From Mycolicibacterium alvei (GTDB lineage: Bacteria; Actinomycetota; Actinomycetes; Mycobacteriales; Mycobacteriaceae): a DNA stretch of 64,000 bases. Under the pieces are notes generated by a model that had not been told where the DNA came from, did no database searches, and saw only the letters and a program-made list of their open reading frames with translations. The translations under genes and the position numbers were made by a program. Where the stretch lies: NCBI RefSeq assembly GCF_010727325.1, contig NZ_AP022565.1, forward strand, positions 5,580,001 to 5,644,000, written 5' to 3'. Every line of letters starts with the position of its first letter. Within the stretch, counting starts at the first letter, position 1. This document shows positions 9,800 to 20,124 of the stretch, piece by piece.

Positions 9800-11811
9800 T
9801 GATGAGCCTCTCTCAGTTCGACACAGTCCTCGTCGCCAATCGTGGCGAGATCGCGGTGCGGGTCATCCGCACCCTGCGGGCCATGGGTATCCGGTCGGTC
9901 GCGGTGTTCAGCGATGCCGATGCCAGGGCCCGCCATGTCGCCGAGGCAGATGTGGCGGTCCGCATCGGACCTGCTGCGGCCCGGCAGAGCTACCTCGACA
10001 TCGATGCAGTGGTGTCGGCCGCGCAGCGCACCGGCGCCCAGGCGGTGCACCCCGGATACGGATTCCTCTCCGAGAACGCCGAATTCGCCGCCGCACTGCA
10101 GGCCGCCGGCATCGTCTTCATCGGACCTCCCGCCGCGGCGATCGCCACCATGGGAGACAAGATCGCCGCCAAGACCGCAGTGTCGGCATTCGGTGTCCCT
10201 GTCGTGCCCGGGATCTCGCGTCCGGGGCTGACCGATGAGGATCTGATCGCCGGGGCTCCCGAGGTCGGATTCCCGGTACTGGTCAAGCCGTCGGCCGGCG
10301 GTGGCGGAAAGGGTATGCGGGTGGTCGAGCAGGCTGCCGATCTACCTGCCGCGCTGGCCAGCGCCCGTCGCGAAGCCGCCGCCGCGTTCGGCGACGACAC
10401 CCTGTTCCTGGAACGGTTCGTGTTGCGGCCCCGGCATATCGAGGTGCAGGTACTCGCCGACTGCCACGGCAACGTGATCCATCTGGGCGAGCGGGAGTGC
10501 AGTCTGCAGCGCCGGCACCAGAAGGTCATCGAGGAGGCGCCCTCGCCGCTGTTGGACGCCGCGACCCGGGCCCGCATCGGACAGGCCGCCTGCGACACCG
10601 CGCGTAGTGTCGACTACACGGGCGCCGGCACGGTGGAGTTCATCGTGTCCGCCGATGCGCCCGACGAGTTCTTCTTCATGGAGATGAACACCCGACTTCA
10701 GGTGGAACATCCGGTCACCGAAATGGTCACCGGCGTCGACCTGGTGGAACAGCAGGTCCGCATCGCAGTTGGGGAGAAGCTCGCGATCGGCCAGGACGAC
10801 ATCGTCATGACCGGGCACGCGGTGGAAGCGCGGGTCTATGCCGAGGATCCGGCCAACGGCTTCCTGCCCACCGGTGGACCCGTGCTCGGACTGCGGGAGC
10901 CCAGCGGGCCGGGAGTGCGGGTGGATTCCGGCCTGGCCGCGGGCACCGTCGTCGGCAGTGACTACGACCCGATGCTGTCGAAGGTCATCGCCCACGGCCC
11001 CGACCGGGCCGCCGCACTGCACAAACTGGATCGGGCGCTGGCCGACACCGCGGTGCTGGGTCTCACCACCAATACCGAGTTCTTGCGCTTCCTGCTGGCC
11101 GATCCCGATGTCGCCGCGGGCCGGTTGGACACCGGTCTGCTGGATCGTCGCGCACCCGAGTTCGCCCCCGAGGCCCCCGGCGATGCCCAGTTGATCGCGG
11201 CGGCCGCCTATCTGTGGGTTTCCGACTGGTCTACTGCCGGTGACGATCTGTGGGCCCGTCCGACGGGCTGGCGGGTGGGCGAACGCGCACCGGCCGCATT
11301 CCGGTTGCGAGCGGGCGACCGCACCGACCACGTGTACCTCACCGGCACTCCCGACCAGGCCACCGCTTCGGTGGAGAACGGTGAAACCCACACCGTCAGC
11401 GCGGCTTTCGTCGGCAACCAGTTCACCGTCACCCTCGACGGCATGCGCACCGAGTATCTGGTCGCCACGCAGCTGAGCGGCGGAGTCGGCCAGCTCTGGC
11501 TCTCCGGCGCCGGGCACAGCTATGTGGTCGAAGAGGTGCGCGAGGCGCCGGTGCGGCCCGACGACGAGCACAGCGGCGACGCCGAACTGCTCAGCCCCAT
11601 GCCGGGATCGGTCGTCGCCGTGGGCGTTGCGAGCGGCACCGAGGTGACCGCCGGAACCATGGTGGTCACCGTGGAGGCGATGAAGATGGAGCATGCCCTC
11701 ACCGCACCCACTGACGGTGTGGCCGAGCTACTTGTCGCCGTCGGCGACCAGGTCAAAGTGGGCCAGCCGTTGGCCCGGATTACCGCTGCAATACAGGAGA
11801 ACGAGCAATGA
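9799..11811 (+). CDS. accA1: Methylcrotonyl-CoA carboxylase, biotin carboxylase/BCCP (alpha) subunit
   Basis: A 670-residue protein with an N-terminal biotin carboxylase (about 1-450) and a C-terminal biotinyl domain. Visible are the start [19 protein letters not shown], the ATP-grasp loop [12 protein letters not shown] (about 157-168), the [13 protein letters not shown] segment and [14 protein letters not shown]. The biotin attachment motif VEAMKMEH places the biotinylated Lys at 629. The start lies within overlapping ATGATG at 9799-9804, so 9799 and 9802 are equally possible. It works with AccD1 in leucine catabolism. Confidence 0.92.
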
Positions 11812-12971
11812 CGGACTTTCTGTCCACCGGCACCCTGCCGGACGATTACGCGCAACTGGCCAAGACGGTCCGGGATTTCGCCCAGAACGTGGTCGCCCCC
11901 GTTGCCGCCAAGCATGACGAGGAACATTCCTTCCCGTATGAGGTCGTGGCCGGCATGGCCGACATGGGGCTGTTCGGCCTGCCGTTCCCCGAGGAGTTCG
12001 GCGGCATGGGTGGCGACTACTTCGCACTGTGCCTGGCCCTGGAGGAACTCGGGAAGGTCGACCAGAGCGTGGCCATCACGCTGGAAGCCGGGGTTTCGCT
12101 GGGCGCCATGCCGGTGTACCGCTTCGGCAACGACGCCCAGAAGGAAGAGTGGCTGCCGCTGCTGGCCAGTGGCAAGGCGCTGGGTGCGTTCGGCCTGACC
12201 GAGGCCGGCGGCGGCAGCGATGCCGGCGCCACCAAGACCACCGCGAAGATGGATGGATCAACTTGGATAATTAATGGCTCCAAGCAGTTCATCACCAACT
12301 CCGGCACCGACATCACCAAACTGGTGACCGTGACCGCCGTGACCGGTGAGCGTGACGGCGGCAAGAAGGAGATCTCCTCCATCCTGGTGCCCGTGCCCAC
12401 CGAAGGGTTCACCGCCGAACCTGCGTACAACAAGGTCGGCTGGAACGCCTCGGACACCCATCCGCTGAGCTTCGACGACGTCCGGGTGCCTGCCGAGAAC
12501 CTGCTCGGCGAGCGGGGGCGCGGCTACGCCAACTTCCTGCGCATCCTCGACGAGGGTCGTATCGCGATCGCGGCGCTGTCGGTCGGCGTCGCGCAGGGTT
12601 GCGTGGACGAATGTGTGAAGTACGCCAAGGAACGTCAGGCCTTCGGCGCGGCGATCGGGACCTACCAGGCCATCGCCTTCAAGATCGCGCGGATGGAGGC
12701 TCGCGCCCACACGGCGCGAGCCGCCTACTACGACGCCGCCGCACTGATGTTGTCCGGCAAACCGTTCAAGAAGGCGGCCTCGGTGGCCAAGCTGGTTTCC
12801 AGTGAGGCCGCGATGGACAACGCCCGTGACGCCACCCAGATCTTCGGCGGCTACGGTTTCATGAACGAATACCCGGTGGCCCGGCACTACCGGGACAGCA
12901 AGATTCTCGAAATCGGCGAAGGGACAACCGAAGTGCAGCTGATGCTGATCGCGCGGGAGGCTGGCCTGTGA
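11808..12971 (+). CDS. fadE19: Acyl-CoA dehydrogenase, isovaleryl/branched-chain type
   Basis: A 387-residue flavin-dependent acyl-CoA dehydrogenase, the expected enzyme for isovaleryl-CoA to 3-methylcrotonyl-CoA in this pathway. Family signatures are visible: [17 protein letters not shown] (about 126-142), the FAD-binding [14 protein letters not shown] (about 344-357) and the terminal IGEGTTEVQ, in which Glu371 sits where many family members have their catalytic base. The ATG overlaps the accA1 stop by 4 bp, showing translational coupling. Normal family length. Confidence 0.9.
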   Translation: MTDFLSTGTLPDDYAQLAKTVRDFAQNVVAPVAAKHDEEHSFPYEVVAGMADMGLFGLPFPEEFGGMGGDYFALCLALEELGKVDQSVAITLEAGVSLGAMPVYRFGNDAQKEEWLPLLASGKALGAFGLTEAGGGSDAGATKTTAKMDGSTWIINGSKQFITNSGTDITKLVTVTAVTGERDGGKKEISSILVPVPTEGFTAEPAYNKVGWNASDTHPLSFDDVRVPAENLLGERGRGYANFLRILDEGRIAIAALSVGVAQGCVDECVKYAKERQAFGAAIGTYQAIAFKIARMEARAHTARAAYYDAAALMLSGKPFKKAASVAKLVSSEAAMDNARDATQIFGGYGFMNEYPVARHYRDSKILEIGEGTTEVQLMLIAREAGL

Positions 12972-13477
12972 GCGAGGCCGGAGAAGAAGGTTCCGAGAAG
13001 GTAATCCGCCAGCGCGGGCTGTGGTACGAGGAACTCGAACCCGGCGTGCGCTACCTGCACGCCCCCGGCCGCACCATCACCGAGGCCGACAACGTGCTGT
13101 TCACCACCGTCACCATGAACACCCAGGCACTGCACCTCGACGCAGCCTGGTCGGACGAGCAGCCGCCGTTCAACGCCCGTCTGGTCAATTCGATGTTCAC
13201 ACTGGCCACCCTGGTCGGGCTGTCGGTGACCCAGATGACCCAGGGCACCACCGTCGGCAACCTCGGGTTCTCCGAGATCGCCTTCCCCAAACCGATGTTT
13301 CACGGTGACACGCTTTACGCCGAAACTGTCGTCACCGAGAAGCGGGAATCGAAGAGCCGTCCCGGTGAGGGCATCGTGACGTTCGTGCACACCGGACGCA
13401 ACCAGCGCGGAGACGTCGTGGCCACAGCCACCCGCAAGGCTCTGATGCGGATGCGTCCCGAGGGGGATTCCGAATGA
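12968..13477 (+). CDS. MaoC-like hot-dog hydratase
   Basis: A 169-residue MaoC/hot-dog-fold protein of the Rv2499c type. Rv2499c is reported to serve as the enoyl-CoA (itaconyl/methylglutaconyl-CoA) hydratase next to the CitE lyase; I rely on memory for that. Conserved pieces include the N-terminal YEELEPGVRYLHAPGRTITEADNVLF cut by the hydratase-fold start, NTQALHLD, and FPKPMFHGDTLYAET. GTG at 12968 overlaps the fadE19 stop by 4 bp. In this operon it is the natural candidate for hydrating 3-methylglutaconyl-CoA to HMG-CoA. Confidence 0.82.
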   Translation: MSEAGEEGSEKVIRQRGLWYEELEPGVRYLHAPGRTITEADNVLFTTVTMNTQALHLDAAWSDEQPPFNARLVNSMFTLATLVGLSVTQMTQGTTVGNLGFSEIAFPKPMFHGDTLYAETVVTEKRESKSRPGEGIVTFVHTGRNQRGDVVATATRKALMRMRPEGDSE

Positions 13478-14280
13478 CATTGCAGGCGCCGGGTCCGGGT
13501 TGGTTGTTCTGTCCCGCCGACCGCCCCGAGCGGTTCGAAAAGGCCGCGGCGGCAGCCGACGTGGTGATCCTCGACCTGGAGGACGGGTGCGCGGCCAAGG
13601 ACCGTCCGGCCGCCCGTCAGGCCCTGATCGACACCCGACTGGACCCGGCCCGCACGGTGGTGCGGGTCAATCCGAGCGACACCGCCGACCATGAGCTCGA
13701 CCTCAAGGCGGTCGCCGCCACCGACTACACCACCGTGATGCTGGCCAAGTCCGAGCATGCCGATCAGGTAACTGCTTTGGCGCCACTGGATGTCGTGGTG
13801 CTGATCGAGACGCCGCTGGCGGCGTTGAACGTGGTCGAGTTGGTGCAGCCCGACAATGCCTTCGCGGTGATGTGGGGCGCCGAGGATCTGTTCGCCGTCA
13901 CCGGCGGTACCGCCAACCGCCGGTCTGACGGGTCGTACCGCGACGTCGCCCAGCACGTGCGGTCGCAGACCCTGCTCGCGGCCAAGGCCTACGGGAAGCT
14001 GGCGCTGGATTCGGTGTACCTCGACATCAAGGATCTCGACGGCCTGCGGGCCGAGTCCGATGATGCGGTTGCGGTCGGTTTCGATGCCAAGGTGGCGATC
14101 CATCCGACGCAGGTCGCCGTCATCCGCTCGGCCTACGCCCCGACCGAGGAGCAGATCGCCTGGGCTCGGGCGGTACTCGACCGGGTGGCAGGAGAACGCG
14201 GCGTCTTCCAGCACGACGGCCTCATGGTCGACGCTCCGGTGCTGCGCCGCGCCGAGCGCATCGTCGCCCTGGCTCCCTGA
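13474..14280 (+). CDS. citE: CitE-like (R)-beta-hydroxyacyl-CoA lyase
   Basis: A 268-residue HpcH/HpaI-CitE family TIM barrel. Its M. tuberculosis counterpart Rv2498c cleaves (R)-HMG-CoA and (S)-citramalyl-CoA, linking leucine breakdown with itaconate disposal; it is not part of a citrate lyase complex. Mg-binding and substrate motifs are visible: VVILDLEDGCAAKDR (about 29-43), VVRVNP, VLIETPLA and WGAEDLFA. The ATG overlaps the upstream stop by 4 bp. Last gene of the accD1 operon; a C-terminal remnant of a second copy lies 140 bp downstream. Confidence 0.88.
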   Translation: MTLQAPGPGWLFCPADRPERFEKAAAAADVVILDLEDGCAAKDRPAARQALIDTRLDPARTVVRVNPSDTADHELDLKAVAATDYTTVMLAKSEHADQVTALAPLDVVVLIETPLAALNVVELVQPDNAFAVMWGAEDLFAVTGGTANRRSDGSYRDVAQHVRSQTLLAAKAYGKLALDSVYLDIKDLDGLRAESDDAVAVGFDAKVAIHPTQVAVIRSAYAPTEEQIAWARAVLDRVAGERGVFQHDGLMVDAPVLRRAERIVALAP

Positions 14281-14372
14281 ATTCCTCGCGAGGTGACGGA
14301 ACCCGACACGCTTGGAGGTCCGTTACCCACGATGACCGCGGCCTTCTCGGTTCGGGCGCATAATGGCGATAT

Positions 14373-14408
14373 GCCCCAGTGCTGCGACGGGCCGAGCGGA
14401 TCGTCTGA
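14373..14408 (+). pseudogene. Remnant of a second citE C terminus
   Basis: The 33 bases 14373-14405 encode APVLRRAERIV followed by TGA, the same eleven residues as citE 14233-14265. The five base differences are all at third codon positions. A stop codon lies in frame just upstream, so nothing larger can be read. It looks like a fossil of a tandem paralogue or a diverged duplication. Confidence 0.6.
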
Positions 14409-14529
14409 CTAGCGCCCCACCCAGGCATTAGTTGGAGGCCTCTCACCAGGGGTTTTGCGCGTACCGCCGCCGCCCTGAGCACCTCATGGTCTGGCGGCGC
14501 AACATGCCGTCACCCGAGAAGGAGGCGGT

Positions 14530-15633
14530 ATGGCTGTTCCATCTGGAGGGCCGGCTCGCGGGCCCCTGAGTGTCGACCTGGAGCCGATACGTCTGGTGGA
14601 TGCAGACGGGTCACCCACCGGCGAGACCCGCTACAGCCGCGATCTGCCTCACGAGACGTTGTCCTGGCTTTACGAGTCCATGGTCGTCACCCGCGATCTG
14701 GACACGGAATTCATCAACCTGCAACGCCAGGGTGAGCTGGCGTTGTACGCCTCGTGTCGTGGCCAGGAGGCCGCGCAGATCGGGGCGACGGCCTGCCTGC
14801 GCAAGACCGACTGGCTGTTCCCGCAGTACCGGGAGATCGGCGCGTTCCTGCTGCGCGGGATCACCCCGGGCCAGATGGGCGCGGTGTGGCGGGGCAAGTG
14901 GCACGGTGGCCTGGAGTTCACCAATCGCTGCGTCGCCCCGATCGCGATTCCGATCGGCACCCAAGGGTTGCATGCGGTCGGCGCGGCGATGGGCGCCCAA
15001 CGTCTCGGCGAGGATTCGGTGACCGTCGCTTTTCTCGGTGACGGCGCGACCAGCGAGGGCGACGCACACGAAGCGCTCAACCTGGCTGCGGTGTTCAAGG
15101 CGCCGTGTGTGTTCTTCGTGCAGAACAACCAGTGGGCGATCTCGGTGCCGGTCAGCAGGCAGCAGGCCGGCCCGTCGATCGCGCACCGGGCCCCCGGCTA
15201 CGGCATGCCGGGTATCCGCGTCGACGGCAACGACGTGCTGGCCTGCTACGCGGTGATGGCCGAGGCGGCCGAACGGGCCCGTCTGGGCGGCGGTCCCACG
15301 CTGATCGAGGCCGTCACCTACCGGATCGGCCCCCACACCACCTCCGACGATCCCACCCGCTATCGGTCGGCCGCCGAGCTCGACGACTGGCTGGCCCGGG
15401 ATCCGATCGCGCGCTACCGCACCTACCTCCAGACCATCGGTGTCCTCGATGACCGTCTGGACCAACGGGTGGGGGCGCGGTCACACCGGCTGCGCACCGA
15501 GTTGCGCGACGCGATCGTCGGGGCCGCCGATGCCGATCCGGCTGAGCTGTTCGACACCGTGTATGCCGAGATCACCCCGGATCTGGCACGCCAACGCGAT
15601 CAGTTGTTGGCCGAACTGGCGAAGGAGGCGTGA
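14530..15633 (+). CDS. bkdA: Branched-chain 2-oxoacid dehydrogenase E1 alpha
   Basis: A 367-residue thiamine-diphosphate-dependent E1 alpha subunit (Rv2497c, formerly pdhA). With BkdB it decarboxylates the keto acids of Leu, Ile and Val and loads the acyl group on BkdC. The ThDP/Mg motif GDGATSEGDAHEALNLAA begins near residue 171, and QNNQWAISVP and the phosphorylation-loop-like YRIGPHTTSDDPTRY follow. A strong ribosome site AAGGAGG lies 6 bases before the ATG. It begins a second transcription block separated from citE by 249 bp, which holds a CATAAT promoter-like element near 14359. Confidence 0.92.
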   Translation: MAVPSGGPARGPLSVDLEPIRLVDADGSPTGETRYSRDLPHETLSWLYESMVVTRDLDTEFINLQRQGELALYASCRGQEAAQIGATACLRKTDWLFPQYREIGAFLLRGITPGQMGAVWRGKWHGGLEFTNRCVAPIAIPIGTQGLHAVGAAMGAQRLGEDSVTVAFLGDGATSEGDAHEALNLAAVFKAPCVFFVQNNQWAISVPVSRQQAGPSIAHRAPGYGMPGIRVDGNDVLACYAVMAEAAERARLGGGPTLIEAVTYRIGPHTTSDDPTRYRSAAELDDWLARDPIARYRTYLQTIGVLDDRLDQRVGARSHRLRTELRDAIVGAADADPAELFDTVYAEITPDLARQRDQLLAELAKEA

Positions 15634-15638
15634 GACGC

Positions 15639-16724
15639 ATGACTCAGATCATCGATCGTCCTGCCGCTCAGGGTGATTCGCCGGAGCCGTGGGAGCCTGC
15701 CCTGACTCCGCTCCAGATGCCCCCGTCGTCGGGGTCCATGCCGATGGCCACCGAACTGACGATGGTCGCCGCCATCAACCGGGCGTTGCGCGACGCGATG
15801 GCCGCCGACGAGCACGTGCTGGTGTTCGGTGAGGACGTGGCCACCCTCGGCGGAGTTTTCCGGGTCACCGAGGGGCTGGCCGAAACCTTCGGTGCAGACC
15901 GTTGCTTCGACACTCCGCTGGCCGAGTCGGCGATCATCGGTATCTCCATCGGTCTGGCCATGCGCGGTTTCGTCCCGGTTCCGGAGCTGCAGTTCGACGG
16001 ATTCAGCTATCCGGCCTTCGACCAGATCGCCAGCCACCTGGCGAAGTACCACATGCGCACCCGCGGCGACGTGAACATGCCGGTGACGGTGCGTATTCCG
16101 TCCTTCGGCGGTATCGGCGCGGTCGAGCATCACTCGGAGTCCACCGAGTCGTACTGGCTCCATACCGCCGGCCTCAAGGTGGTTGTGCCGTCGACCCCGT
16201 CGGATGCTTACTGGCTGCTGCGGTATGCGATCAGCAGCCCCGATCCGGTGATCTTCCTGGAACCCAAGCGGCGCTACTGGGCCCGGGAGCTTGTCGATAT
16301 GAACGCACCGGCGCCGCCGATCGGCCGGGCCGCGGTGCGGCGCAACGGTACCGATGTCACGGTCATCACGTATGGGGGGCTGGTGGGCACTGCGCTCAAT
16401 GCCGGCGACCTGGCCGCCGATCGGGGCTGGAGCCTCGAGGTCGTCGATCTGCGCTCGCTCAATCCGCTCGACTTCGACACCGTCGCGGCCTCGGTGCGCC
16501 GCACCGGGCGTGCCGTCGTAATGCACGAGGGGCCTCGGACCCTGGGTTTCGGGGCCGAACTCGCCGCCCGGGTCTCCGAGGAGTGTTTCTACGACCTCGA
16601 GGCACCCGTGTTGCGCGCCACGGGATTTGACACGCCGTACCCGCCGGCCCGGCTGGAGAAGACGTGGCTGCCCGGCGTCGACCGTTTGCTCGACTGCGTC
16701 GAGCGTGCGCTGGGACAGCCGTGA
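15639..16724 (+). CDS. bkdB: Branched-chain 2-oxoacid dehydrogenase E1 beta
   Basis: A 361-residue E1 beta subunit, partner of BkdA. Typical transketolase-pyrimidine and C-terminal domains are visible: [19 protein letters not shown] (about 64-82), [19 protein letters not shown], and a C terminus [21 protein letters not shown]. The start MTQIIDRPA matches the family, and GGAGG lies ten bases upstream; the GTG at 15630 is in frame but overlaps the bkdA stop. Five bases separate it from bkdA. Confidence 0.92.
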   Translation: MTQIIDRPAAQGDSPEPWEPALTPLQMPPSSGSMPMATELTMVAAINRALRDAMAADEHVLVFGEDVATLGGVFRVTEGLAETFGADRCFDTPLAESAIIGISIGLAMRGFVPVPELQFDGFSYPAFDQIASHLAKYHMRTRGDVNMPVTVRIPSFGGIGAVEHHSESTESYWLHTAGLKVVVPSTPSDAYWLLRYAISSPDPVIFLEPKRRYWARELVDMNAPAPPIGRAAVRRNGTDVTVITYGGLVGTALNAGDLAADRGWSLEVVDLRSLNPLDFDTVAASVRRTGRAVVMHEGPRTLGFGAELAARVSEECFYDLEAPVLRATGFDTPYPPARLEKTWLPGVDRLLDCVERALGQP

Positions 16725-17908
16725 ACCGGGAGTTCCTGGTCCCTGATCTCGGCGAGGGTCTGCAGGACGCCACCATCACCAGCTGGAGTGTCGCGGTGGG
16801 CGACACGGTCGAGCTCAATCAGACGCTGTGCACCGTGGAGACCAACAAGGCCGAGGTGGAGATCCCCAGCCCGTTCTCCGGCCAGGTGCTCGAACTCGGC
16901 GGCGCAGCAGGGGACACCTTGACCGTCGGGTCGCTGCTGGTCCGGATCGACGCCCGTGAGTCGGCAGACCTGCCGGCCGATACCACGAAAAATGGTGCGA
17001 CAGCGCGTAGATCGGTGCTGGTCGGATACGGTGCCGACGACAGCATGGATGCCAGTAGACGCACGCAGACGCCGGGCAGCCCGCGGGCACGTGCGAAACC
17101 GCCGGTGCGGAAGCTGGCGGCCGACCTGCACGTGGACCTCGACGCGCTTGCTCCCGGATCCGGGCCCGAGGGAATCGTCACCCGTGACGACGTGCTGGCC
17201 GCCGCGGGCAGTTCGGAGATTCTCGATGTCCGTGGTGTCCAGGCGGCTATGGCACGGCGGATGTCTCTGTCCCACAAGGAAATACCCGATGCTCAGGCAC
17301 GCATCGATGTCGACTGCACCGCATTGTTGGGGCTGCGCGACCGAATCCGGGCTGCTGACGCGGAGTTACCGGTCACGCCGTTCGTACTCACGCTGCGGCT
17401 ACTGGTGCTGGCGCTGGGACGGCATCCGCTGCTGAACTCCACGTGGCTCGAAACCGCGGAAGGCGCTCAGATTCACCGGCATCCGGCCATACATCTGGGC
17501 TTCGGGGTGGCCGCACCGCGCGGCCTGTTGGTTCCCGTGGTCCGTGACGCGCACGAGATGACGACGCGGCAGTTGACCGAGGCGGTGGCGGGTCTGGTGG
17601 AGCAGGCCAGGGCCGGAACACTCAGCCCGGCGGAGATGAGCGGATCGACGTTCACCGTGTCGAACTTCGGTGCGCTCGGCCTGGACGAGGGTGTGCCGGT
17701 GATCAATTATCCGGAGGCGGCGATTCTGGGCATGGGCTCGATCAAACCGCGCCCGATCGTCGTCGACGGGGCGGTGGTGGCCCGCCCGACCATGTCGCTG
17801 ACCTGTGCCTTCGACCATCGCGTCGTCGACGGCGCGCAGGCCGCCGCGTTCCTGGGCGACCTGCGCACACTGCTCGAGGCGCCCGAGCTGGTTCTGGTAG
17901 ACCTGTAG
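16721..17908 (+). CDS. bkdC: Branched-chain 2-oxoacid dehydrogenase E2 (dihydrolipoyl acyltransferase)
   Basis: A 395-residue E2 core protein. Its single lipoyl domain (1-77) has [13 protein letters not shown] with the lipoylated Lys43. An E3-binding domain lies at about 123-160 ([21 protein letters not shown]). The catalytic acetyltransferase domain ends with [10 protein letters not shown], catalytic His366. GTG at 16721 overlaps the bkdB stop by 4 bp. No lpd gene is linked, so E3 must come from elsewhere, as in M. tuberculosis where Lpd is shared. Confidence 0.92.
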   Translation: MNREFLVPDLGEGLQDATITSWSVAVGDTVELNQTLCTVETNKAEVEIPSPFSGQVLELGGAAGDTLTVGSLLVRIDARESADLPADTTKNGATARRSVLVGYGADDSMDASRRTQTPGSPRARAKPPVRKLAADLHVDLDALAPGSGPEGIVTRDDVLAAAGSSEILDVRGVQAAMARRMSLSHKEIPDAQARIDVDCTALLGLRDRIRAADAELPVTPFVLTLRLLVLALGRHPLLNSTWLETAEGAQIHRHPAIHLGFGVAAPRGLLVPVVRDAHEMTTRQLTEAVAGLVEQARAGTLSPAEMSGSTFTVSNFGALGLDEGVPVINYPEAAILGMGSIKPRPIVVDGAVVARPTMSLTCAFDHRVVDGAQAAAFLGDLRTLLEAPELVLVDL

Positions 17909-18661
17909 CTACTTGCGCTTGGCGGCAGCCAAACGCGCTGCGAACTCAGGGGATTCGATGGAGCGGGCCTGCGGACCGAGTTCGATGTCAACGGCGGTCC
18001 CATGCTGGTCGGTGTCCAGGGTTCCCGGATTGGCGGTGGCCCGCATCGATGCCTTCGTGGCGATCACCACGTCACGGGGAGCGGTGGCCGGGCCCGCAGC
18101 GAGCATGCGAGCGGCCTCCACCGGGTCCTCGGCGATCGACAGGGCCAGACCGTGGCGCACCGCGGACTCGGCGTCGAAACGCATGCCGAACAACAGTGCC
18201 GCCCGGGCCACCTGTGGGCCGACGCCTCGCTGCAGCATCCAGGTGGCACCGCCGCCGGGATGGATACCCAGCTTCTGGAACCGTGGATCGAACAGCGCGC
18301 CCGGACCGGCGATCCGCACATCGGCGGCCAACGCCAGATTCAGGCCCGCACCCACCGCGGCGCCGTTGACCGCGGCGATCGTCGGCAGCGCGCAGTCCGC
18401 CACCGCCAGGAACCCGTCGTAGATCTTGCGCAGTCCGTCCTCGGTGGCTTCGCCGAGAGCGGTCAGATCCGCGCCGGCGCAGAACGCCTTGCCTGCACCC
18501 GTGACGATCACGGCGTGTACGTCGGGGTTGGCCTCGGCGGCCTCGACCGCGGCGCGCAGGGCCGCCGACATCTCGAACGTCACTGCATTGCGACGATCCG
18601 GGTCGTTGACGGTGATGACTGCGATGTGATCGTCGACGCTGACCAACACTGAATCGGACAC
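17909..18661 (-). CDS. Enoyl-CoA hydratase/isomerase family protein lacking both catalytic glutamates
   Basis: A 250-residue crotonase-fold protein. CoA- and oxyanion-binding parts are present ([10 protein letters not shown] at about 57-66, [18 protein letters not shown] at about 99-116). Compared from memory with the rat mitochondrial hydratase, Glu144 is replaced by Asn (GAGLNLA) and Glu164 by Phe (DPRFQKLG), so classic hydratase activity is doubtful; it may be an isomerase, hydrolase or other crotonase activity. It converges with bkdC with no gap. Start GTG at 18661; GGAGG lies 13 bases upstream. Confidence 0.8.
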   Translation of the reverse strand: MSDSVLVSVDDHIAVITVNDPDRRNAVTFEMSAALRAAVEAAEANPDVHAVIVTGAGKAFCAGADLTALGEATEDGLRKIYDGFLAVADCALPTIAAVNGAAVGAGLNLALAADVRIAGPGALFDPRFQKLGIHPGGGATWMLQRGVGPQVARAALLFGMRFDAESAVRHGLALSIAEDPVEAARMLAAGPATAPRDVVIATKASMRATANPGTLDTDQHGTAVDIELGPQARSIESPEFAARLAAAKRK

Positions 18662-18875
18662 GTTGTCACCCTAACCTCCGTGCGCATCGCCCCGGGAGCA
18701 TCACCCTCGGGTGGTGACCTCGAATGTTCGCCGAAACGTCAGCCGCGTCGCCCGGAAAAGTGGCCCTTGGCAGCGAGGTCGTTGATCGTGTCGGCCGCCG
18801 ATCGGGTGCCTGCCAGTCCATTTCGCCGGACGGGCCCGCAGGAGTTGTCGTTCGCCAGAGCGAATTACGCGCGTG

Positions 18876-19190
18876 TCACGAATTCGAGCCCTCGTCCGGG
18901 CATTGCACATCCACGTAGACGGTTACTTCCGACTTGGGCAGGGCCGGAGACCCGCGGTTGGGGTTGTGGATCGAATTGACCCGGCACAGCGACAACGACA
19001 ACGTGCTCTTGCCGCCGACCCAGTTGACCGCCACGTTGTACCCCTCGGCATTCAGCGCCGAGATGGTCTCGTCGGCTCGTTGACTGCCGGGGGTCGGATC
19101 CGCGACGGCCGATGCCGCACCCGCGACCGCGATGGCCGGCGCGATCGCGGCCACGCAGGCGACAGTCGAATTTCGTACTCGTGTCAGCAT
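18876..19190 (-). CDS. Small exported protein
   Basis: A 104-residue protein with a clear Sec signal peptide (basic MLTRVRN, then hydrophobic VACVAAIAPAIAVAGAASAVA with likely cleavage before DPTPG). The mature part is about 75 residues with two Cys (in LSLCRVN and VQCPDEG) that could form a disulfide. GGAGGATC lies upstream of the ATG. It resembles small secreted proteins conserved in mycobacteria, but I do not recognise a characterised family. The 214 bp between it and the echA-like start show no gene. Confidence 0.7.
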   Translation of the reverse strand: MLTRVRNSTVACVAAIAPAIAVAGAASAVADPTPGSQRADETISALNAEGYNVAVNWVGGKSTLSLSLCRVNSIHNPNRGSPALPKSEVTVYVDVQCPDEGSNS

Positions 19191-19362
19191 CGTGATCCTC
19201 CTGGCGGTCGGATCTCATGCTGCTGCTCCCACCAGTAGCCCCGACCGTTACCGGTCAGTGTATTCCAGGTGTACGAAAGGTTAACGGAAAGTTACTGGAA
19301 TCACGCACCGGCAGTTGCCAGGTGTCTGGCTGATCGGGGAGTGGTGCGGGTCCGATAGCAAT

Positions 19363-19395
19363 CGGGCAGCATCCGGAACTACCGGATGCTGCCCG
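19363..19395 (-). terminator. Strong hairpin after the proline-rich gene
   Basis: A perfect 14-bp inverted repeat, CGGGCAGCATCCGG and its complement, with a 5-base loop, starts 7 bases past the stop codon of the gene at 19402-20094. There is no U tract. Position and perfect pairing make transcription termination (or 3'-end protection) likely. Confidence 0.75.
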
Positions 19396-19401
19396 AATGT
19401 C

Positions 19402-20094
19402 TTACGGAGTAGGTGGTGCGGGAACAGGCGCCGCTGCCGGATCCGGAAGATTCTCACCGAGCCCCTGCGGAATATTTGTTCCGGGCGGGGGAGCGGTGCC
19501 CGGAAGTGGTTCACCGAGTTGCTCTTTGGGGAGCTGGCCGAGCATTGCGCCCCGCAGGTTCCCGTTGCGGTACAGACTGTGCATCTGGCGCATCCAGTCG
19601 AGTCCGGAGATATCCGCGTTCTCCTGGCCCGGTGCGACGCCGACCTCGGTGCCGCGCCCCGGTGCCGACGGTTTCTCGTTCTGCGGGAAGAAGTTTCCGT
19701 TGTTGAACGCTCTGAGGTTGGGCGCCTCGGTCGGTGGTGGCCCACCTGGTGCCGACGGAGCCGCGTACTGACCCAGAAGTGCGCCTGGACTCATGTCGAC
19801 CCCGTTCGGGACACCGAGTCTGCCGGGTGCCGTATCGGTACCGGTCTGTCCCAGAACCGACAACCCGTTCGGGCCGAGCGGTGCGCCCATCAGGGGCACT
19901 TCAGGTCCGGGCGGCGGAGGCGGTTCCGGGGCCGGTGCGGCGACCGCAGGTGGGCCTGGAACCTCCGGCGGTGGCGGGTCGGCAGCGGCGGTTGCCGAGC
20001 AGGCAACCGCCGCGCCGACCGCGAACAGCCCGACTGCGGCGAGGTTGGCCATCGCGTTCTTGATCGTGGATGTCCCGTCGGAGTTCTCGCTCAT
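19402..20094 (-). CDS. Proline-rich exported protein
   Basis: A 230-residue protein. Residues 1-40 form a signal sequence (hydrophobic run about 13-38 ending SATAAADPPPP). The mature chain is rich in Pro, Gly and Ala with no recognised domain; a short hydrophilic part (about 160-200, GLDWMRQMHSLYRNGNLRGAML cut short) may be folded. It is co-directional with two MspA-type porin genes and ends 30 bp after the first of them, so it is probably their operon partner. An in-frame GTG at 20115 would add seven residues. Function unknown. Confidence 0.65.
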   Translation of the reverse strand: MSENSDGTSTIKNAMANLAAVGLFAVGAAVACSATAAADPPPPEVPGPPAVAAPAPEPPPPPGPEVPLMGAPLGPNGLSVLGQTGTDTAPGRLGVPNGVDMSPGALLGQYAAPSAPGGPPPTEAPNLRAFNNGNFFPQNEKPSAPGRGTEVGVAPGQENADISGLDWMRQMHSLYRNGNLRGAMLGQLPKEQLGEPLPGTAPPPGTNIPQGLGENLPDPAAAPVPAPPTP

Positions 20095-20124
20095 GCCTTC
20101 GTGTTTCGCCTTCACAACATCCCG

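Noticed and set aside
14281..14529. A BkaR-like operator before bkdA
   Set aside because: Only a short CATTAGTTGG similarity to the bkaR-accD1 repeat is present, with no inverted partner.
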